15,821 nucleotides of DNA from DATFPQ01 sp035264765 (GCA_035264765.1 DATFPQ010000150.1:1-15821); one strand, 5' to 3'; shown: positions 6,028-13,018, numbered from the stretch's first letter. Numbers and translations: made by a program. The notes: a model not told the origin generated them from the sequence alone.

Positions 6028-6762
6028 GTGCAGCTGCGTGAGCAGACCCCGACCTACCGCCTCGTGGTCCGGGTGCTGCGTCCGCTCCTGGTGCTGCTCG
6101 CCCGGCGGGACTGGCGGGGGACCGAGCACCTGCCGGCGTCGGGTGGCCTCGTGGTGTGCGCCAACCACATGTCGCACCTCGACCCGCTGACGCTCGCGCA
6201 CTTCCTCATCGATGCCGGCCGGCCACCGTCCTACCTGGCCAAGGAGGAGCTCTTCAGCACGCCCGTCATCGGCACCGTGGTGCGCCGGGCGGAGCAGATC
6301 CCGGTGCACCGCGGGACCGCTGACGCCCGAGGGGCCTTGGAGGCGGCCGTGGCGGCCGTGCGGGCGGGGCGCTGCGTCGTCGTCTACCCCGAGTCCACCC
6401 TGACCCGGGACCCCGACCTGTGGCCGATGGCGGGCAAGTCCGGTGCCGCCCGCATTGCCTTGACGACGGGCTGCCCCGTCGTGCCGGTCGCGCAGTGGGG
6501 CCCGCAGGACATCCTGTTTCCTTACAGCAAGCGGCTGCGGCTCTTCCCCCGTCGTACCATCCGCGTCGTTGCCGGCCCGCCCGTCCGGCTGGACGACCTG
6601 CGCGGCCAGGCGATCGACGCGGACCTGCTGGCGGAGGCCACCCGGCGGATCATGGCGGACATCACCGGCCTGCTGGAGCAGCTGCGCGGCGAGACCGCGC
6701 CGGCCCGATCGCTCGACCCCCCGCAGCAGGGCTTCCCGGACGGCGCCGGGGGCCGCTCGTGA
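6028..6762 (+). CDS. plsC: 1-acyl-sn-glycerol-3-phosphate acyltransferase family protein (PlsC)
   Basis: PlsC-type enzymes add the second acyl chain to lysophosphatidic acid at the inner membrane face. The 244-residue product has the family blocks: block I NHMSHLD with catalytic H47 and D52 (HX4D), block II with R86-R87 and IPVHRG (91-96), block III YPESTLTRD (120-128, replacing the commoner EGTRS) and block IV CPVVPVAQWG (149-158). A hydrophobic stretch at about residues 10-25 may anchor it to the membrane. The GTG start is set by a GGAGG ribosome site. Its stop overlaps the gpsA start (GTGA), so the two form an operon that joins glycerol-3-phosphate supply to acylation. Whether it acts on lysophosphatidate or another acyl acceptor cannot be told from sequence. 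Confidence 0.93.
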   Translation: MQLREQTPTYRLVVRVLRPLLVLLARRDWRGTEHLPASGGLVVCANHMSHLDPLTLAHFLIDAGRPPSYLAKEELFSTPVIGTVVRRAEQIPVHRGTADARGALEAAVAAVRAGRCVVVYPESTLTRDPDLWPMAGKSGAARIALTTGCPVVPVAQWGPQDILFPYSKRLRLFPRRTIRVVAGPPVRLDDLRGQAIDADLLAEATRRIMADITGLLEQLRGETAPARSLDPPQQGFPDGAGGRS

Positions 6763-7760
6763 CCCGCGCGGCCGTTCTCGGCTGCGGCAGCTGGGGCACG
6801 GCGTTCGCCATGGTGCTGGCCGACGCGGGCGGCGAGGTGACGATGTGGGGCCGCCGCCAGGCACTGGTCGACCAGATCACCGGTGAGCACGTCAACGGCG
6901 ACTACCTGCCCGAGCTCGTCCTGCCGGCAACCGTCCGCGCCACCACCGACCCCGCCGAGGCGCTCAAGGACGCCGAGCTCGTCGTCCTCGCCGTGCCCTC
7001 GCAGAGCCTGCGCCACAACCTGTCGCAGTGGCGCGAGCTCCTTCCTGCCCGGGCGCCGCTGGTGAGCCTGCTGAAGGGCGTCGAGCTCGGCACGACGAAG
7101 CGGATGAGCGAGGTCGTGACCGAGGTCGCGGGTGTCGAGCCCGAGCGGGTCGTCGTCGTCTCCGGACCCAACCTGGCCCACGAGATCGCCCAGCGGCAGC
7201 CGGCCGCCAGCGTCGTGTCATGCGTAGACCACGACACTGCCGACCAGGTGGCCCATGCCTGCGCGACGTCGTGGTTCCGGCCCTACACGGGCACCGACGT
7301 CGTCGGCACCGAGCTGGGCGGCGCGGTGAAGAACATCATCGCGATGGCGGTCGGCATGGCCCACGGCCTCGGGCTGGGCGACAACAGCAAGGCCACCATC
7401 GTGACCCGCGGGCTGGCCGAGACGGCTCGGCTGGGCCAGGCGCTGGGTGCCGAGCCGAGCACGTTCTCGGGTCTGGCCGGCGTCGGTGACCTCGTCGCCA
7501 CGTGCATGTCACCGTTGTCGCGCAACCGTTCCTTCGGCGAGGCTCTCGGTCGCGGAGAGAGCGTGGCCGACGTCGTGGCGCACACCCGTCAGACCGCCGA
7601 GGGGGTCACGTCGTGCGTGTCCATCCTCGAGCTGGCGCGGGCGCACGACGTGGAGGTGCCGATCACGGAGGGCGTGGTCGGCGTGGTGCACCACGGGGTG
7701 TCGCCGTCCGAGATGGGCCGCTCGCTGCTGGCGCGCGCGCGCCGGCCGGAGGCCGGCTGA
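6759..7760 (+). CDS. gpsA: NAD(P)H-dependent glycerol-3-phosphate dehydrogenase
   Basis: GpsA reduces dihydroxyacetone phosphate to sn-glycerol 3-phosphate, the phospholipid backbone. The 333-residue protein has the Rossmann signature GCGSWGTAFA (8-17), K105 in SLLKG, SGPNLAHEIA (135-144), catalytic K191 in AVKNIIAMAVG, and the GLAGVGDLVATC stretch (238-249). The GTG start overlaps the plsC stop by 4 nt (GTGA), with GGGGG just upstream, so translation is coupled. The long open frame upstream to 6420 is not gpsA. The last eight codons (RARRPEAG and stop) form the first copy of a 29-bp tandem repeat that continues past the gene, so the C-terminal tail RARRPEAG is repeat-derived or the repeat is gpsA-derived. 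Confidence 0.97.
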   Translation: MTRAAVLGCGSWGTAFAMVLADAGGEVTMWGRRQALVDQITGEHVNGDYLPELVLPATVRATTDPAEALKDAELVVLAVPSQSLRHNLSQWRELLPARAPLVSLLKGVELGTTKRMSEVVTEVAGVEPERVVVVSGPNLAHEIAQRQPAASVVSCVDHDTADQVAHACATSWFRPYTGTDVVGTELGGAVKNIIAMAVGMAHGLGLGDNSKATIVTRGLAETARLGQALGAEPSTFSGLAGVGDLVATCMSPLSRNRSFGEALGRGESVADVVAHTRQTAEGVTSCVSILELARAHDVEVPITEGVVGVVHHGVSPSEMGRSLLARARRPEAG

Positions 7761-7849
7761 GCCGGGCGCGCCGGCTGGAGGCCGGCTGAGCCGGGCGCGC
7801 TGGCCGGAGGCCGGCTGAGCCGCGCGCGCTGGCCGAAGGCGGGCTGACG
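7734..7849. repeat. Four 29-bp tandem repeats spanning the gpsA stop codon
   Basis: Copies lie at 7734-7762, 7763-7791, 7792-7820 and 7821-7849. Copies 1-3 differ at only a few positions and copy 4 is the most diverged. Each carries a TGA at the same offset (7758, 7787, 7816, 7845); the first is the gpsA stop. Copies 1 and 2 contain GCCGGC-N5-GCCGGC, which can form a 6-bp GC-only hairpin. The array fills most of the space between gpsA and the convergent hydrolase gene and may serve as a terminator-like element. Confidence 0.9.
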
Positions 7850-7883
7850 CCAGGCGGTTGAGAATCGCCGACGCCGAGGCGGT

Positions 7884-8774
7884 TCAGGCCGCCCACCGCT
7901 CCAGCAGCCACTGGTGCACGCGGCCGATGCCCTGTTGCAGCGACAGGTGCCCCTCGTCGTCCAGCAGCCAGGCCTCGGCACCGGGCACGTGCGCGGCCAG
8001 CCAGCGGCCGTGCGCGTACGGCACCATCAGGTCCTGGCCGCCCGCGACCACGAGCACGGGGACGCTCAGCGCCGCGAGGTCGATCTCCCACCCCGTGACG
8101 AACGCCAAGTCGTCGTCCAGCCAGCCCTCGTGGCCGGCCGCGAGCCCCTCCGACATGCTCTGGTGCACGTGCTCGGCGTACGCGCCGGTCAGCGCCGCCA
8201 CGTCGACCGGCGGCAGGATCGTTCGCATGGTGTCCGACAGCGTCTCCGGCGTCGCCGCCAGGATCTCGGGCCGGTGCTTGTCCAAGAACGTGCGCAACCG
8301 CTGCTCCCCGGCCAGCGCGGCACCGAACTCCTCGACGTTGTCCTCGCCCATGCCGGCCATCCAGTCCAGGCCGTCGATCCCGTACGGCGCGACGCCGGCG
8401 AGCAGCGCGGCCGCCGCGATCCGGTCAGGGAGCAGCACCGCGGTGGCGAGCGCGTGCGGGCCGCCGCCGGACGCCCCCCAGGTGAGCAGACGGTCGAGAC
8501 CGAGCCCGTTCGCGACCGCCTCGACGTCCTGGGCGACGTCGGCCACCACTCGCTCGGGGGAGCGGGTCGAGCCGCCGTAGCCGGGGCGGTCGTAGCCGAT
8601 CAGCCGCAGCCCGCGCTCCCGCGCGTCGGTCAGGGCCAACGGGTCCGGCGCACCCGACCCCGGTGTGCCGTGGTGCACCAGAACGGGCGCCCGGCCGTCC
8701 CCGGCCTCCCCGTCGTCGTGCACGCGCAGCGTGCGGCCGTCGGGAGTGGGCAGGTCGACGACGCGAAGCGGCAT
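7884..8774 (-). CDS. Alpha/beta-fold hydrolase
   Basis: A 296-residue cytosolic alpha/beta hydrolase with no signal peptide. The oxyanion segment is VHHGTPGSG (33-41), followed by GYDRPGYGGS (60-69), the nucleophile elbow GASGGG with Ser102, the acid Asp248 in AGGQD and His276 in DEGHLSL, so the full catalytic triad is present. A lid region of about 100 residues lies between Ser102 and Asp248. The substrate cannot be predicted; proline-iminopeptidase-like, haloperoxidase-like and esterase families all share this layout. ATG 8774 lies 10 nt after the stop of the PLP enzyme gene, so they probably form an operon. There is no good ribosome site, and a -10-like TAGGTT sits 7 nt before the ATG, suggesting an extra leaderless start. 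Confidence 0.92.
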   Translation of the reverse strand: MPLRVVDLPTPDGRTLRVHDDGEAGDGRAPVLVHHGTPGSGAPDPLALTDARERGLRLIGYDRPGYGGSTRSPERVVADVAQDVEAVANGLGLDRLLTWGASGGGPHALATAVLLPDRIAAAALLAGVAPYGIDGLDWMAGMGEDNVEEFGAALAGEQRLRTFLDKHRPEILAATPETLSDTMRTILPPVDVAALTGAYAEHVHQSMSEGLAAGHEGWLDDDLAFVTGWEIDLAALSVPVLVVAGGQDLMVPYAHGRWLAAHVPGAEAWLLDDEGHLSLQQGIGRVHQWLLERWAA

Positions 8775-8781
8775 GCGCCGC

Positions 8782-8787
8782 AACCTA
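8782..8787 (-). promoter_or_regulatory. Possible leaderless -10 box of the hydrolase gene
   Basis: TAGGTT on the minus strand ends 7 nt before ATG 8774. Its TAG is also the stop codon of the upstream PLP enzyme gene. No convincing -35 was found. Confidence 0.4.
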
Positions 8788-9933
8788 TGCCCTGGCCGGC
8801 GACAGTGCCTGGTCCAGGTCGGCCCACAGGTCCTCGACGTCCTCGATGCCGACCGACAGCCGCAGCAGCCCCTCCGGCACCAGCGGGGACTCCGCTGCGT
8901 GCCGCCGCCGCCGCTCCAGGGTCGACTCCACCCCGCCGAGGCTGGTCGCGTGCACCCACAGTCCGGTCGCTGCGGCCACCCGCTCCGCCTCCTCTGCCCC
9001 GCCGCGCACGTCGATCGACAGCATGGCGCCGAACCCCCGCATCTGACGCACCGCGCGCTGGTGCCCGGGGTCATCGGGCAACGACGGATGGCGCACCCGC
9101 TGTACGGCCGGGTGACCGGCCAGCCGCCGGGCCAGCTCGGCGGCATTGGCCTGGGCACGTTCGATCCGCACGGCAAGCGTTCGCAGGCCGCGCAGCGCGA
9201 GCCAGACCTCCTGCGGCCCGGCGATCGCGCCGTTGAGCTGCCGGTAGGAGCGCAGCCGCTCGGACAGCGCGCGCCCGTTGTCGTCGTCGGACGTCACGAT
9301 GGCTCCCAGGACGACGTCGGAGTGCCCGGCGAGGTACTTGGTGACGGAGTGGACGACGACGTCCGCGCCGGCGTCGAGGGGCCGCTGCACCAGGGGGGTG
9401 GCAAAGGTGTTGTCGACGACGCTGAGGGCGCCGGCGGCGCGTGCGGCGGCGGTCAGGGCCGGCAGATCCGCCACCTGGATCATCGGGTTCGTGGGTGACT
9501 CGACGACGAGCAGCGCGGCACCGTCGACGGCCGCCACGACGTCGTCCGTGCGGGTCACGTCGACCTGGCGCACCCGTACGCGACCTCGCTCCTGCGCCGC
9601 GCGCAACCAGGCCGTCGTCCCGCTATAGGCCATGGACGGCGCCACCACCGTGCCACCGTCGGGAACGAGGGACATCGCCGCCGCCATGGCGGCCATCCCG
9701 GCGCTGAGGACCAGCGCGGTCCCACCCTCGAGGGCGCCCAGCGTCTGCTCGAAGGCGTCCCAGGTCGGGTTGCCCGTCCGGCCGTAGTCGTAGGGACCGT
9801 CCGCCACGTACGTCGACGTCAGCCAGACCGGCTCGTTGACCGCGGCACCCGGCCGGGCGACGGGCCGGCCGGCGGCCACGGCCAGCGTTGCGGGGGAGCG
9901 GTCGGGCGGGCCGTCGGTGCGGGGGACGCTCAC
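8785..9933 (-). CDS. Cys/Met-metabolism PLP-dependent enzyme (cystathionine gamma-lyase/synthase family)
   Basis: Enzymes of this family make or cleave cystathionine or related sulfur amino acids using pyridoxal phosphate. The 382-residue product has the expected length. It shows YDYGRTGNPT (48-57), whose Tyr/Arg pair contacts the PLP phosphate of the neighbouring subunit, SAGMAA (77-82), the PLP-stacking Tyr in MAYSGTT (101-107), SPTNP (146-150), D174 in VVDNTFATP, and the Schiff-base K199 in HSVTKYLAGHSD. A C-terminal ATSLGGVES stretch completes the fold. Sequence does not separate gamma-lyase from gamma-synthase or homocysteine/methionine lyase, so no symbol is given. The GTG start lacks a ribosome site, and TAACCT lies 6 nt upstream. 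It is divergent from ddl and leads an operon with the hydrolase. Confidence 0.93.
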   Translation of the reverse strand: MSVPRTDGPPDRSPATLAVAAGRPVARPGAAVNEPVWLTSTYVADGPYDYGRTGNPTWDAFEQTLGALEGGTALVLSAGMAAMAAAMSLVPDGGTVVAPSMAYSGTTAWLRAAQERGRVRVRQVDVTRTDDVVAAVDGAALLVVESPTNPMIQVADLPALTAAARAAGALSVVDNTFATPLVQRPLDAGADVVVHSVTKYLAGHSDVVLGAIVTSDDDNGRALSERLRSYRQLNGAIAGPQEVWLALRGLRTLAVRIERAQANAAELARRLAGHPAVQRVRHPSLPDDPGHQRAVRQMRGFGAMLSIDVRGGAEEAERVAAATGLWVHATSLGGVESTLERRRRHAAESPLVPEGLLRLSVGIEDVEDLWADLDQALSPARA

Positions 9934-9939
9934 CGGTGC

Positions 9940-9945
9940 AGGTTA
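9940..9945 (-). promoter_or_regulatory. Possible leaderless -10 box of the PLP enzyme gene
   Basis: TAACCT on the minus strand ends 6 nt before the GTG at 9933, and no Shine-Dalgarno is present. The -35 region is GC-rich and not recognisable. Confidence 0.45.
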
Positions 9946-10000
9946 CCGACGGCGCTACCGGTGACCCGACCGGCGGCCCCACCGGCGATCCGCGGCCCGG

Positions 10001-10006
10001 TAGGGT
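10001..10006 (+). promoter_or_regulatory. Possible -10 box of ddl
   Basis: TAGGGT ends 9 nt before ATG 10016, which would place transcription start within a few bases of the start codon. The AGGG within it could instead be a weak ribosome site for a transcript begun further up, so the reading is ambiguous. Confidence 0.35.
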
Positions 10007-10015
10007 CGGTCGGCG

Positions 10016-11152
10016 ATGAGCACCGACACCCCACCCCAGCCAGAGACGCGGCGCAAGCCTCGCGTCGCCGTCGTCTTCGGCGGCCGGTCGAGCGAGCACG
10101 CCGTGAGCTGCATGACCGCGGCCGGCGTGCTGCGTGCGCTCGACCGCGACCGCTACGACGTGGTCCCGGTGGGCATCGCCACGGACGGGCGCTGGGTCCT
10201 GGCGGCCGACGACCCGGCGGCGCTGGAGGCGCACGGCCGCGACCTGCCGAGCGTCGACGGCGACGGGCCCGGCGTCCTCGTGCCGACGAGCACGTCGGAC
10301 CGGTCCCTCGTCACCCTGCGGGCGGGGGAGGTCCCGACGACGCTCGGCGAGGTCGACGTCGTGTTCCCGCTGCTGCACGGGCCGTTCGGCGAGGACGGCA
10401 CCATCCAGGGCCTGCTCGAGCTGGGGGACGTTCCCTACGTCGGCTCGGGCGTGCTGGCCTCGGCGGCCGGCATGGACAAGCACTACATGAAGGTGCTGCT
10501 GGCCGGTCACGGTCTCCCGGTGGGCCCGTACGCCGTCGTGACGGACCGGCAGTGGCGCACCGACCCGGATGCCGCGCTGGCCACGCTGGAGCCGCTCGGG
10601 CTGCCGGTGTTCGTCAAGCCGGCCCGCGCCGGCTCGAGCATCGGGATCAGCCGGGTCGACGACGCGGCAGACCTGCGGGCCGCCATCGAGCAGGCCCGCC
10701 GGCACGACCCCAAGGTGGTCGTCGAGGCCGGGATCAGCGGGCGCGAGCTGGAGTGCGGCGTGCTGCAGGACCTCGACGGGACCCCGCGAGCCAGCGAGCT
10801 GGGCGAGATCGAGGTCGTCGCCGGGCACGCCTTCTACGACTTCGAGGCCAAGTACGTCGCCGAGTCCGACGTGCGCCTGTCCACTCCGGCCGACGTCCCG
10901 CCGTTCGTCCGCGAGCGCGTGCAGGAGCTGGCGGTGCGGGCCTTCGAGGTCATGGGCTGCGAGGGGCTCGCCCGCGTCGACGTCTTCCTCACCGACGACG
11001 GCGAGGTCGTCGTGAACGAGATCAACACGATGCCCGGGTTCACGCCGCACTCGATGTACCCGCGGATGTGGTCAGCGTCCGGCGTCGACTACCCGGCCCT
11101 GGTGGACCGGCTGCTGCAGCTCGCACTGCGTCGACCCACCGGCCTGCGCTGA
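10016..11152 (+). CDS. ddl: D-alanine--D-alanine ligase
   Basis: Ddl joins two D-alanines with ATP to supply the peptidoglycan stem terminus; it is the target of D-cycloserine. The 378-residue product has the ATP-grasp layout. Seen are FGGRSSEHAVS (21-31), PLLHGPFGEDGTIQG (118-132), YVGSGVLASAAGMDK (141-155), VFVKPARAGSSIGIS (198-212), GRELECGVL (242-250) and the Mg-binding EINTMPGFTPHSMYP (335-349). The omega loop reads FYDFEAKY with Tyr280, the residue that marks D-Ala-D-Ala rather than D-Ala-D-Lac ligases, so no vancomycin-type specificity is predicted. ATG 10016 is preceded by TAGGGT and no proper ribosome site. It stands alone between divergent and convergent minus-strand genes, as in other actinobacterial loci with DUF3515 next door. 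Confidence 0.97.
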   Translation: MSTDTPPQPETRRKPRVAVVFGGRSSEHAVSCMTAAGVLRALDRDRYDVVPVGIATDGRWVLAADDPAALEAHGRDLPSVDGDGPGVLVPTSTSDRSLVTLRAGEVPTTLGEVDVVFPLLHGPFGEDGTIQGLLELGDVPYVGSGVLASAAGMDKHYMKVLLAGHGLPVGPYAVVTDRQWRTDPDAALATLEPLGLPVFVKPARAGSSIGISRVDDAADLRAAIEQARRHDPKVVVEAGISGRELECGVLQDLDGTPRASELGEIEVVAGHAFYDFEAKYVAESDVRLSTPADVPPFVRERVQELAVRAFEVMGCEGLARVDVFLTDDGEVVVNEINTMPGFTPHSMYPRMWSASGVDYPALVDRLLQLALRRPTGLR

Positions 11153-11177
11153 GGGCTTCGACGCTGCAGCAGCGCTC

Positions 11178-11657
11178 TCACGTGCAGCGCCGGTCGCCCT
11201 GCGGGACAGCCGCCACGACCGCGGACAGCGCCGGCAGCGTGAGCGGCTCGGGTGCGTAGGCCCGCGGCACCAGCAGCTGGACGGCCGGCTCACGCCCGTA
11301 CGTCGTGAACGAGTTGCCGTCGGTCAGCGGCTCGCGGACCCAGTCGACGCCGTTCACCTGGGTGCACTCGTTCGCGGTCGGCCCGGGCGGCGTGACACCG
11401 CACCGCCAGACGATCGCGGGGTCGCCCCAGGCCGCCACGGCCGGCGAGGCGGAGGTCGTCGCGCGCCGGGCCTGGCCGCGCAGCGTGGCGGGGAGTCGGT
11501 CCGCCAGCCGCGCGCACGTGGGGTCCGAGCCGCCGGCGGGCGCGGCGACGTCGACGGGGCCGTCCCGCAGGGCCAGCAGGCCATACACCAGCGCGGCGGC
11601 GACCGCCGCGGGCACGGCGCTGAGCAGCAGCAGCCTCAGATGTGGACGACGGTGCAC
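11178..11657 (-). CDS. DUF3515 family membrane-anchored protein, function unknown
   Basis: A 159-residue protein starts with MHRRPHLR and a hydrophobic stretch at about residues 9-30, read as an N-terminal membrane anchor or uncleaved signal, which places the rest outside the membrane. Four cysteines (48, 86, 98, 158) in the outer part could form two disulfides. The pattern WRCGV, then ECTQVNGVDWV, and a C-terminal AVVAAVP fits the actinobacterial DUF3515 family, which is commonly found beside ddl and thiL. No function is known to me. The GTG start at 11657 overlaps the end of the upstream RAM-domain gene by 22 nt; a shorter start inside the hydrophobic region would break the anchor and is less likely. 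It converges on ddl with a 25-nt gap holding no obvious terminator. Confidence 0.85.
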   Translation of the reverse strand: MHRRPHLRLLLLSAVPAAVAAALVYGLLALRDGPVDVAAPAGGSDPTCARLADRLPATLRGQARRATTSASPAVAAWGDPAIVWRCGVTPPGPTANECTQVNGVDWVREPLTDGNSFTTYGREPAVQLLVPRAYAPEPLTLPALSAVVAAVPQGDRRCT

Positions 11658-11869
11658 GTGAGCGTGCGGGTGATGCCGGCGACGTCCTGGATCCGCGCGA
11701 TGACGAGCTTGCCGAGGTCGTCAACGGTGTGGGCCTCGACCCGGGCGATGACGTCGTAGGGGCCGGTGACGTCCTCGGCGAGGGTGACCCCGGCGATGTC
11801 GGCGATCGCCGCCGCCACCGACGCGGCCTTGCCGACCTCGGTCTGGATGAGGATGTACGCCTGGACCAC
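11636..11869 (-). CDS. Stand-alone Lrp/AsnC ligand-binding (RAM) domain protein
   Basis: A 77-residue protein (MVQAYILIQTEVGKAASV at the start) consists solely of the RAM effector-sensing domain of Lrp/AsnC regulators, with the typical VTGPYDVIARVEA core (34-46) and no DNA-binding helix-turn-helix. RAM domains form ring-like oligomers and bind amino acids at subunit interfaces, so this may sense a ligand or modulate a full-length Lrp partner (inference). GTG 11869 is chosen because GGGAGG sits 4 nt upstream and the product then starts at the family's usual MVQAYI. Its last 22 nt overlap the start of the DUF3515 gene in another frame. It is divergent from thiL across 66 nt holding a two-way -10 element. 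Confidence 0.9.
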   Translation of the reverse strand: MVQAYILIQTEVGKAASVAAAIADIAGVTLAEDVTGPYDVIARVEAHTVDDLGKLVIARIQDVAGITRTLTCTVVHI

Positions 11870-11873
11870 GCGG

Positions 11874-11879
11874 CCTCCC
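11874..11879 (-). promoter_or_regulatory. Shine-Dalgarno that fixes the RAM-domain gene start
   Basis: GGGAGG on the minus strand lies 4 nt before GTG 11869. A longer open frame reaches back to 11986, but this site and the conserved MVQAYI start argue against it. Confidence 0.8.
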
Positions 11880-11918
11880 GCCTGTCGTGCCGGGCCGACC
11901 GCCCCGCGCTCGGGTCGA

Positions 11919-11928
11919 ACGCTACCGT
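11919..11928. promoter_or_regulatory. Candidate two-way promoter with -10 boxes sharing a TA step (RAM gene / thiL)
   Basis: The stretch ACGCTACCGT reads TACCGT on the plus strand (11923-11928) and TAGCGT on the minus strand (11924-11919), both fitting TANNNT and sharing the central TA. The plus box ends 7 nt before the thiL GTG (leaderless), and the minus box gives the RAM gene a leader of about 40 nt with a proper ribosome site. Confidence 0.45.
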
Positions 11929-11935
11929 GCCCGGC

Positions 11936-13018
11936 GTGCCCGTCACGGACCCGCCGGACCCGCTCGCCGCCGACCTCCCAGCCCACGCCGATGCGGACGG
12001 CGCCGTCGCCGCCGACGCCGCCGACGCCGCTGTCGCCGCCGATGCAGGGCTGACGCTGGCGGACGTGGGCGAGGACGGGCTGCTCGCCCGGATCTTCCCG
12101 CGCCTGGCGCCCTCGCCGTCCGCATTGCTGGGTCCCGGCGACGACACGGCGGTGGTTGCAGCCCCGGACGGGCGGGTGGTCGCCACCACTGACGTGCTCG
12201 TCGAGGGCCGCGACTTCCGCCGGGACTGGTCCGGCGGGTACGACGTCGGCTGGAGGGCGGCCGCGCAGAACCTCGCCGACGTCGCTGCGATGGGCGCGGT
12301 GCCCACCGCCCTGCTGGTCGGCCTGGTTGCGCCGCAGGACCTCTTGGTGGCCTGGGCGGTGGAGCTGGCCGACGGGCTGTCAGCCGCTTGCGAGAACACC
12401 GGCGCCGGCGTGGTCGGCGGCGACCTGTCCTCCGGTGATGCCGTCGTGGTGTCGGTGACGGCGCTCGGGGACCTGCAGGGCCGCCGCGCGGTCCTGCGCT
12501 CGACGGCCCGGCCCGGTGACGTCGTCGCCGTCGCCGGCGAGCTCGGCCGCTCGGCGGCGGGGTTCGCGCTCTTGGCCGCGGGCCGGCGCGGGGCCGACCC
12601 GGCTCTGGTCGCCGCTCACCTGCGGCCGCGACCGCCGTATGCCGCCGGCCCGGCTGCCGCGCGTGCGGGGGCGACGGCGATGCTCGACGTCTCCGATGGC
12701 TTGCTGCGCGACCTCGGCCGCGTGGCGCGTGCCAGCGGCGTGGCCGTCGACCTGGAGAGGGCGGCGCTCGACCGTGAGCACCTGCCCGCGGTGCGCGGCG
12801 CTGCCGCAGTCCTGGGTGCGGACCCGTGGCAGTGGGTGCTCGGCGGCGGCGAGGACCACGCCCTCGCCGCCACGTTCCCGCCGACTGCGGCGCTGCCGGC
12901 GGGCTTCGTCCCGATCGGCACGGTCCGGGCCGCTGGCAGCGACGAGCGCGGCATCGTGCTGCTGGACGGGGCGGTACCCGCGCTGTCCCCCGGATGGGAC
13001 CACTTCAGCGGCGTTTGA
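11936..13018 (+). CDS. thiL: Thiamine-monophosphate kinase
   Basis: ThiL phosphorylates thiamine monophosphate to the diphosphate cofactor. The 360-residue product has the PurM-like ATP-binding motifs GPGDDTAVV (66-74), TTDVLVEGRDF (84-94), WRAAAQNLADVAAMGA (106-121), GVVGGDLSSGD near 157-167, DVSDGLLRDLGRVAR near 252-266 and GGGEDHALAATF near 303-314. The catalytic Asp residues and the GGGED substrate region look intact. The family normally starts close to LADVGEDGLLARIFP (41-55); here about 36 Ala/Asp-rich residues precede it, including AVAADAADAAVAADAG. GTG 11936 is chosen because TACCGT ends 7 nt upstream; GTG 11927 is the alternative. No Shine-Dalgarno is present. The YdeI-like gene follows 47 nt downstream. 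Confidence 0.95.
   Translation: MPVTDPPDPLAADLPAHADADGAVAADAADAAVAADAGLTLADVGEDGLLARIFPRLAPSPSALLGPGDDTAVVAAPDGRVVATTDVLVEGRDFRRDWSGGYDVGWRAAAQNLADVAAMGAVPTALLVGLVAPQDLLVAWAVELADGLSAACENTGAGVVGGDLSSGDAVVVSVTALGDLQGRRAVLRSTARPGDVVAVAGELGRSAAGFALLAAGRRGADPALVAAHLRPRPPYAAGPAAARAGATAMLDVSDGLLRDLGRVARASGVAVDLERAALDREHLPAVRGAAAVLGADPWQWVLGGGEDHALAATFPPTAALPAGFVPIGTVRAAGSDERGIVLLDGAVPALSPGWDHFSGV

Noticed and set aside
7734..7849. CRISPR array or dispersed REP element
   Set aside because: The 29-bp units are directly adjacent with no spacers, and the first copy is gpsA coding sequence.
9623..11050. Minus-strand frame of 475 codons opposite ddl
   Set aside because: Antisense to ddl and extending into the PLP-enzyme gene in the wrong frame; no ribosome site or motifs.
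10016..11152. VanA-type D-Ala-D-Lac ligase
   Set aside because: The omega loop FYDFEAKY keeps Tyr280, typical of D-Ala-D-Ala ligases, and no vanH/vanX neighbours are present.
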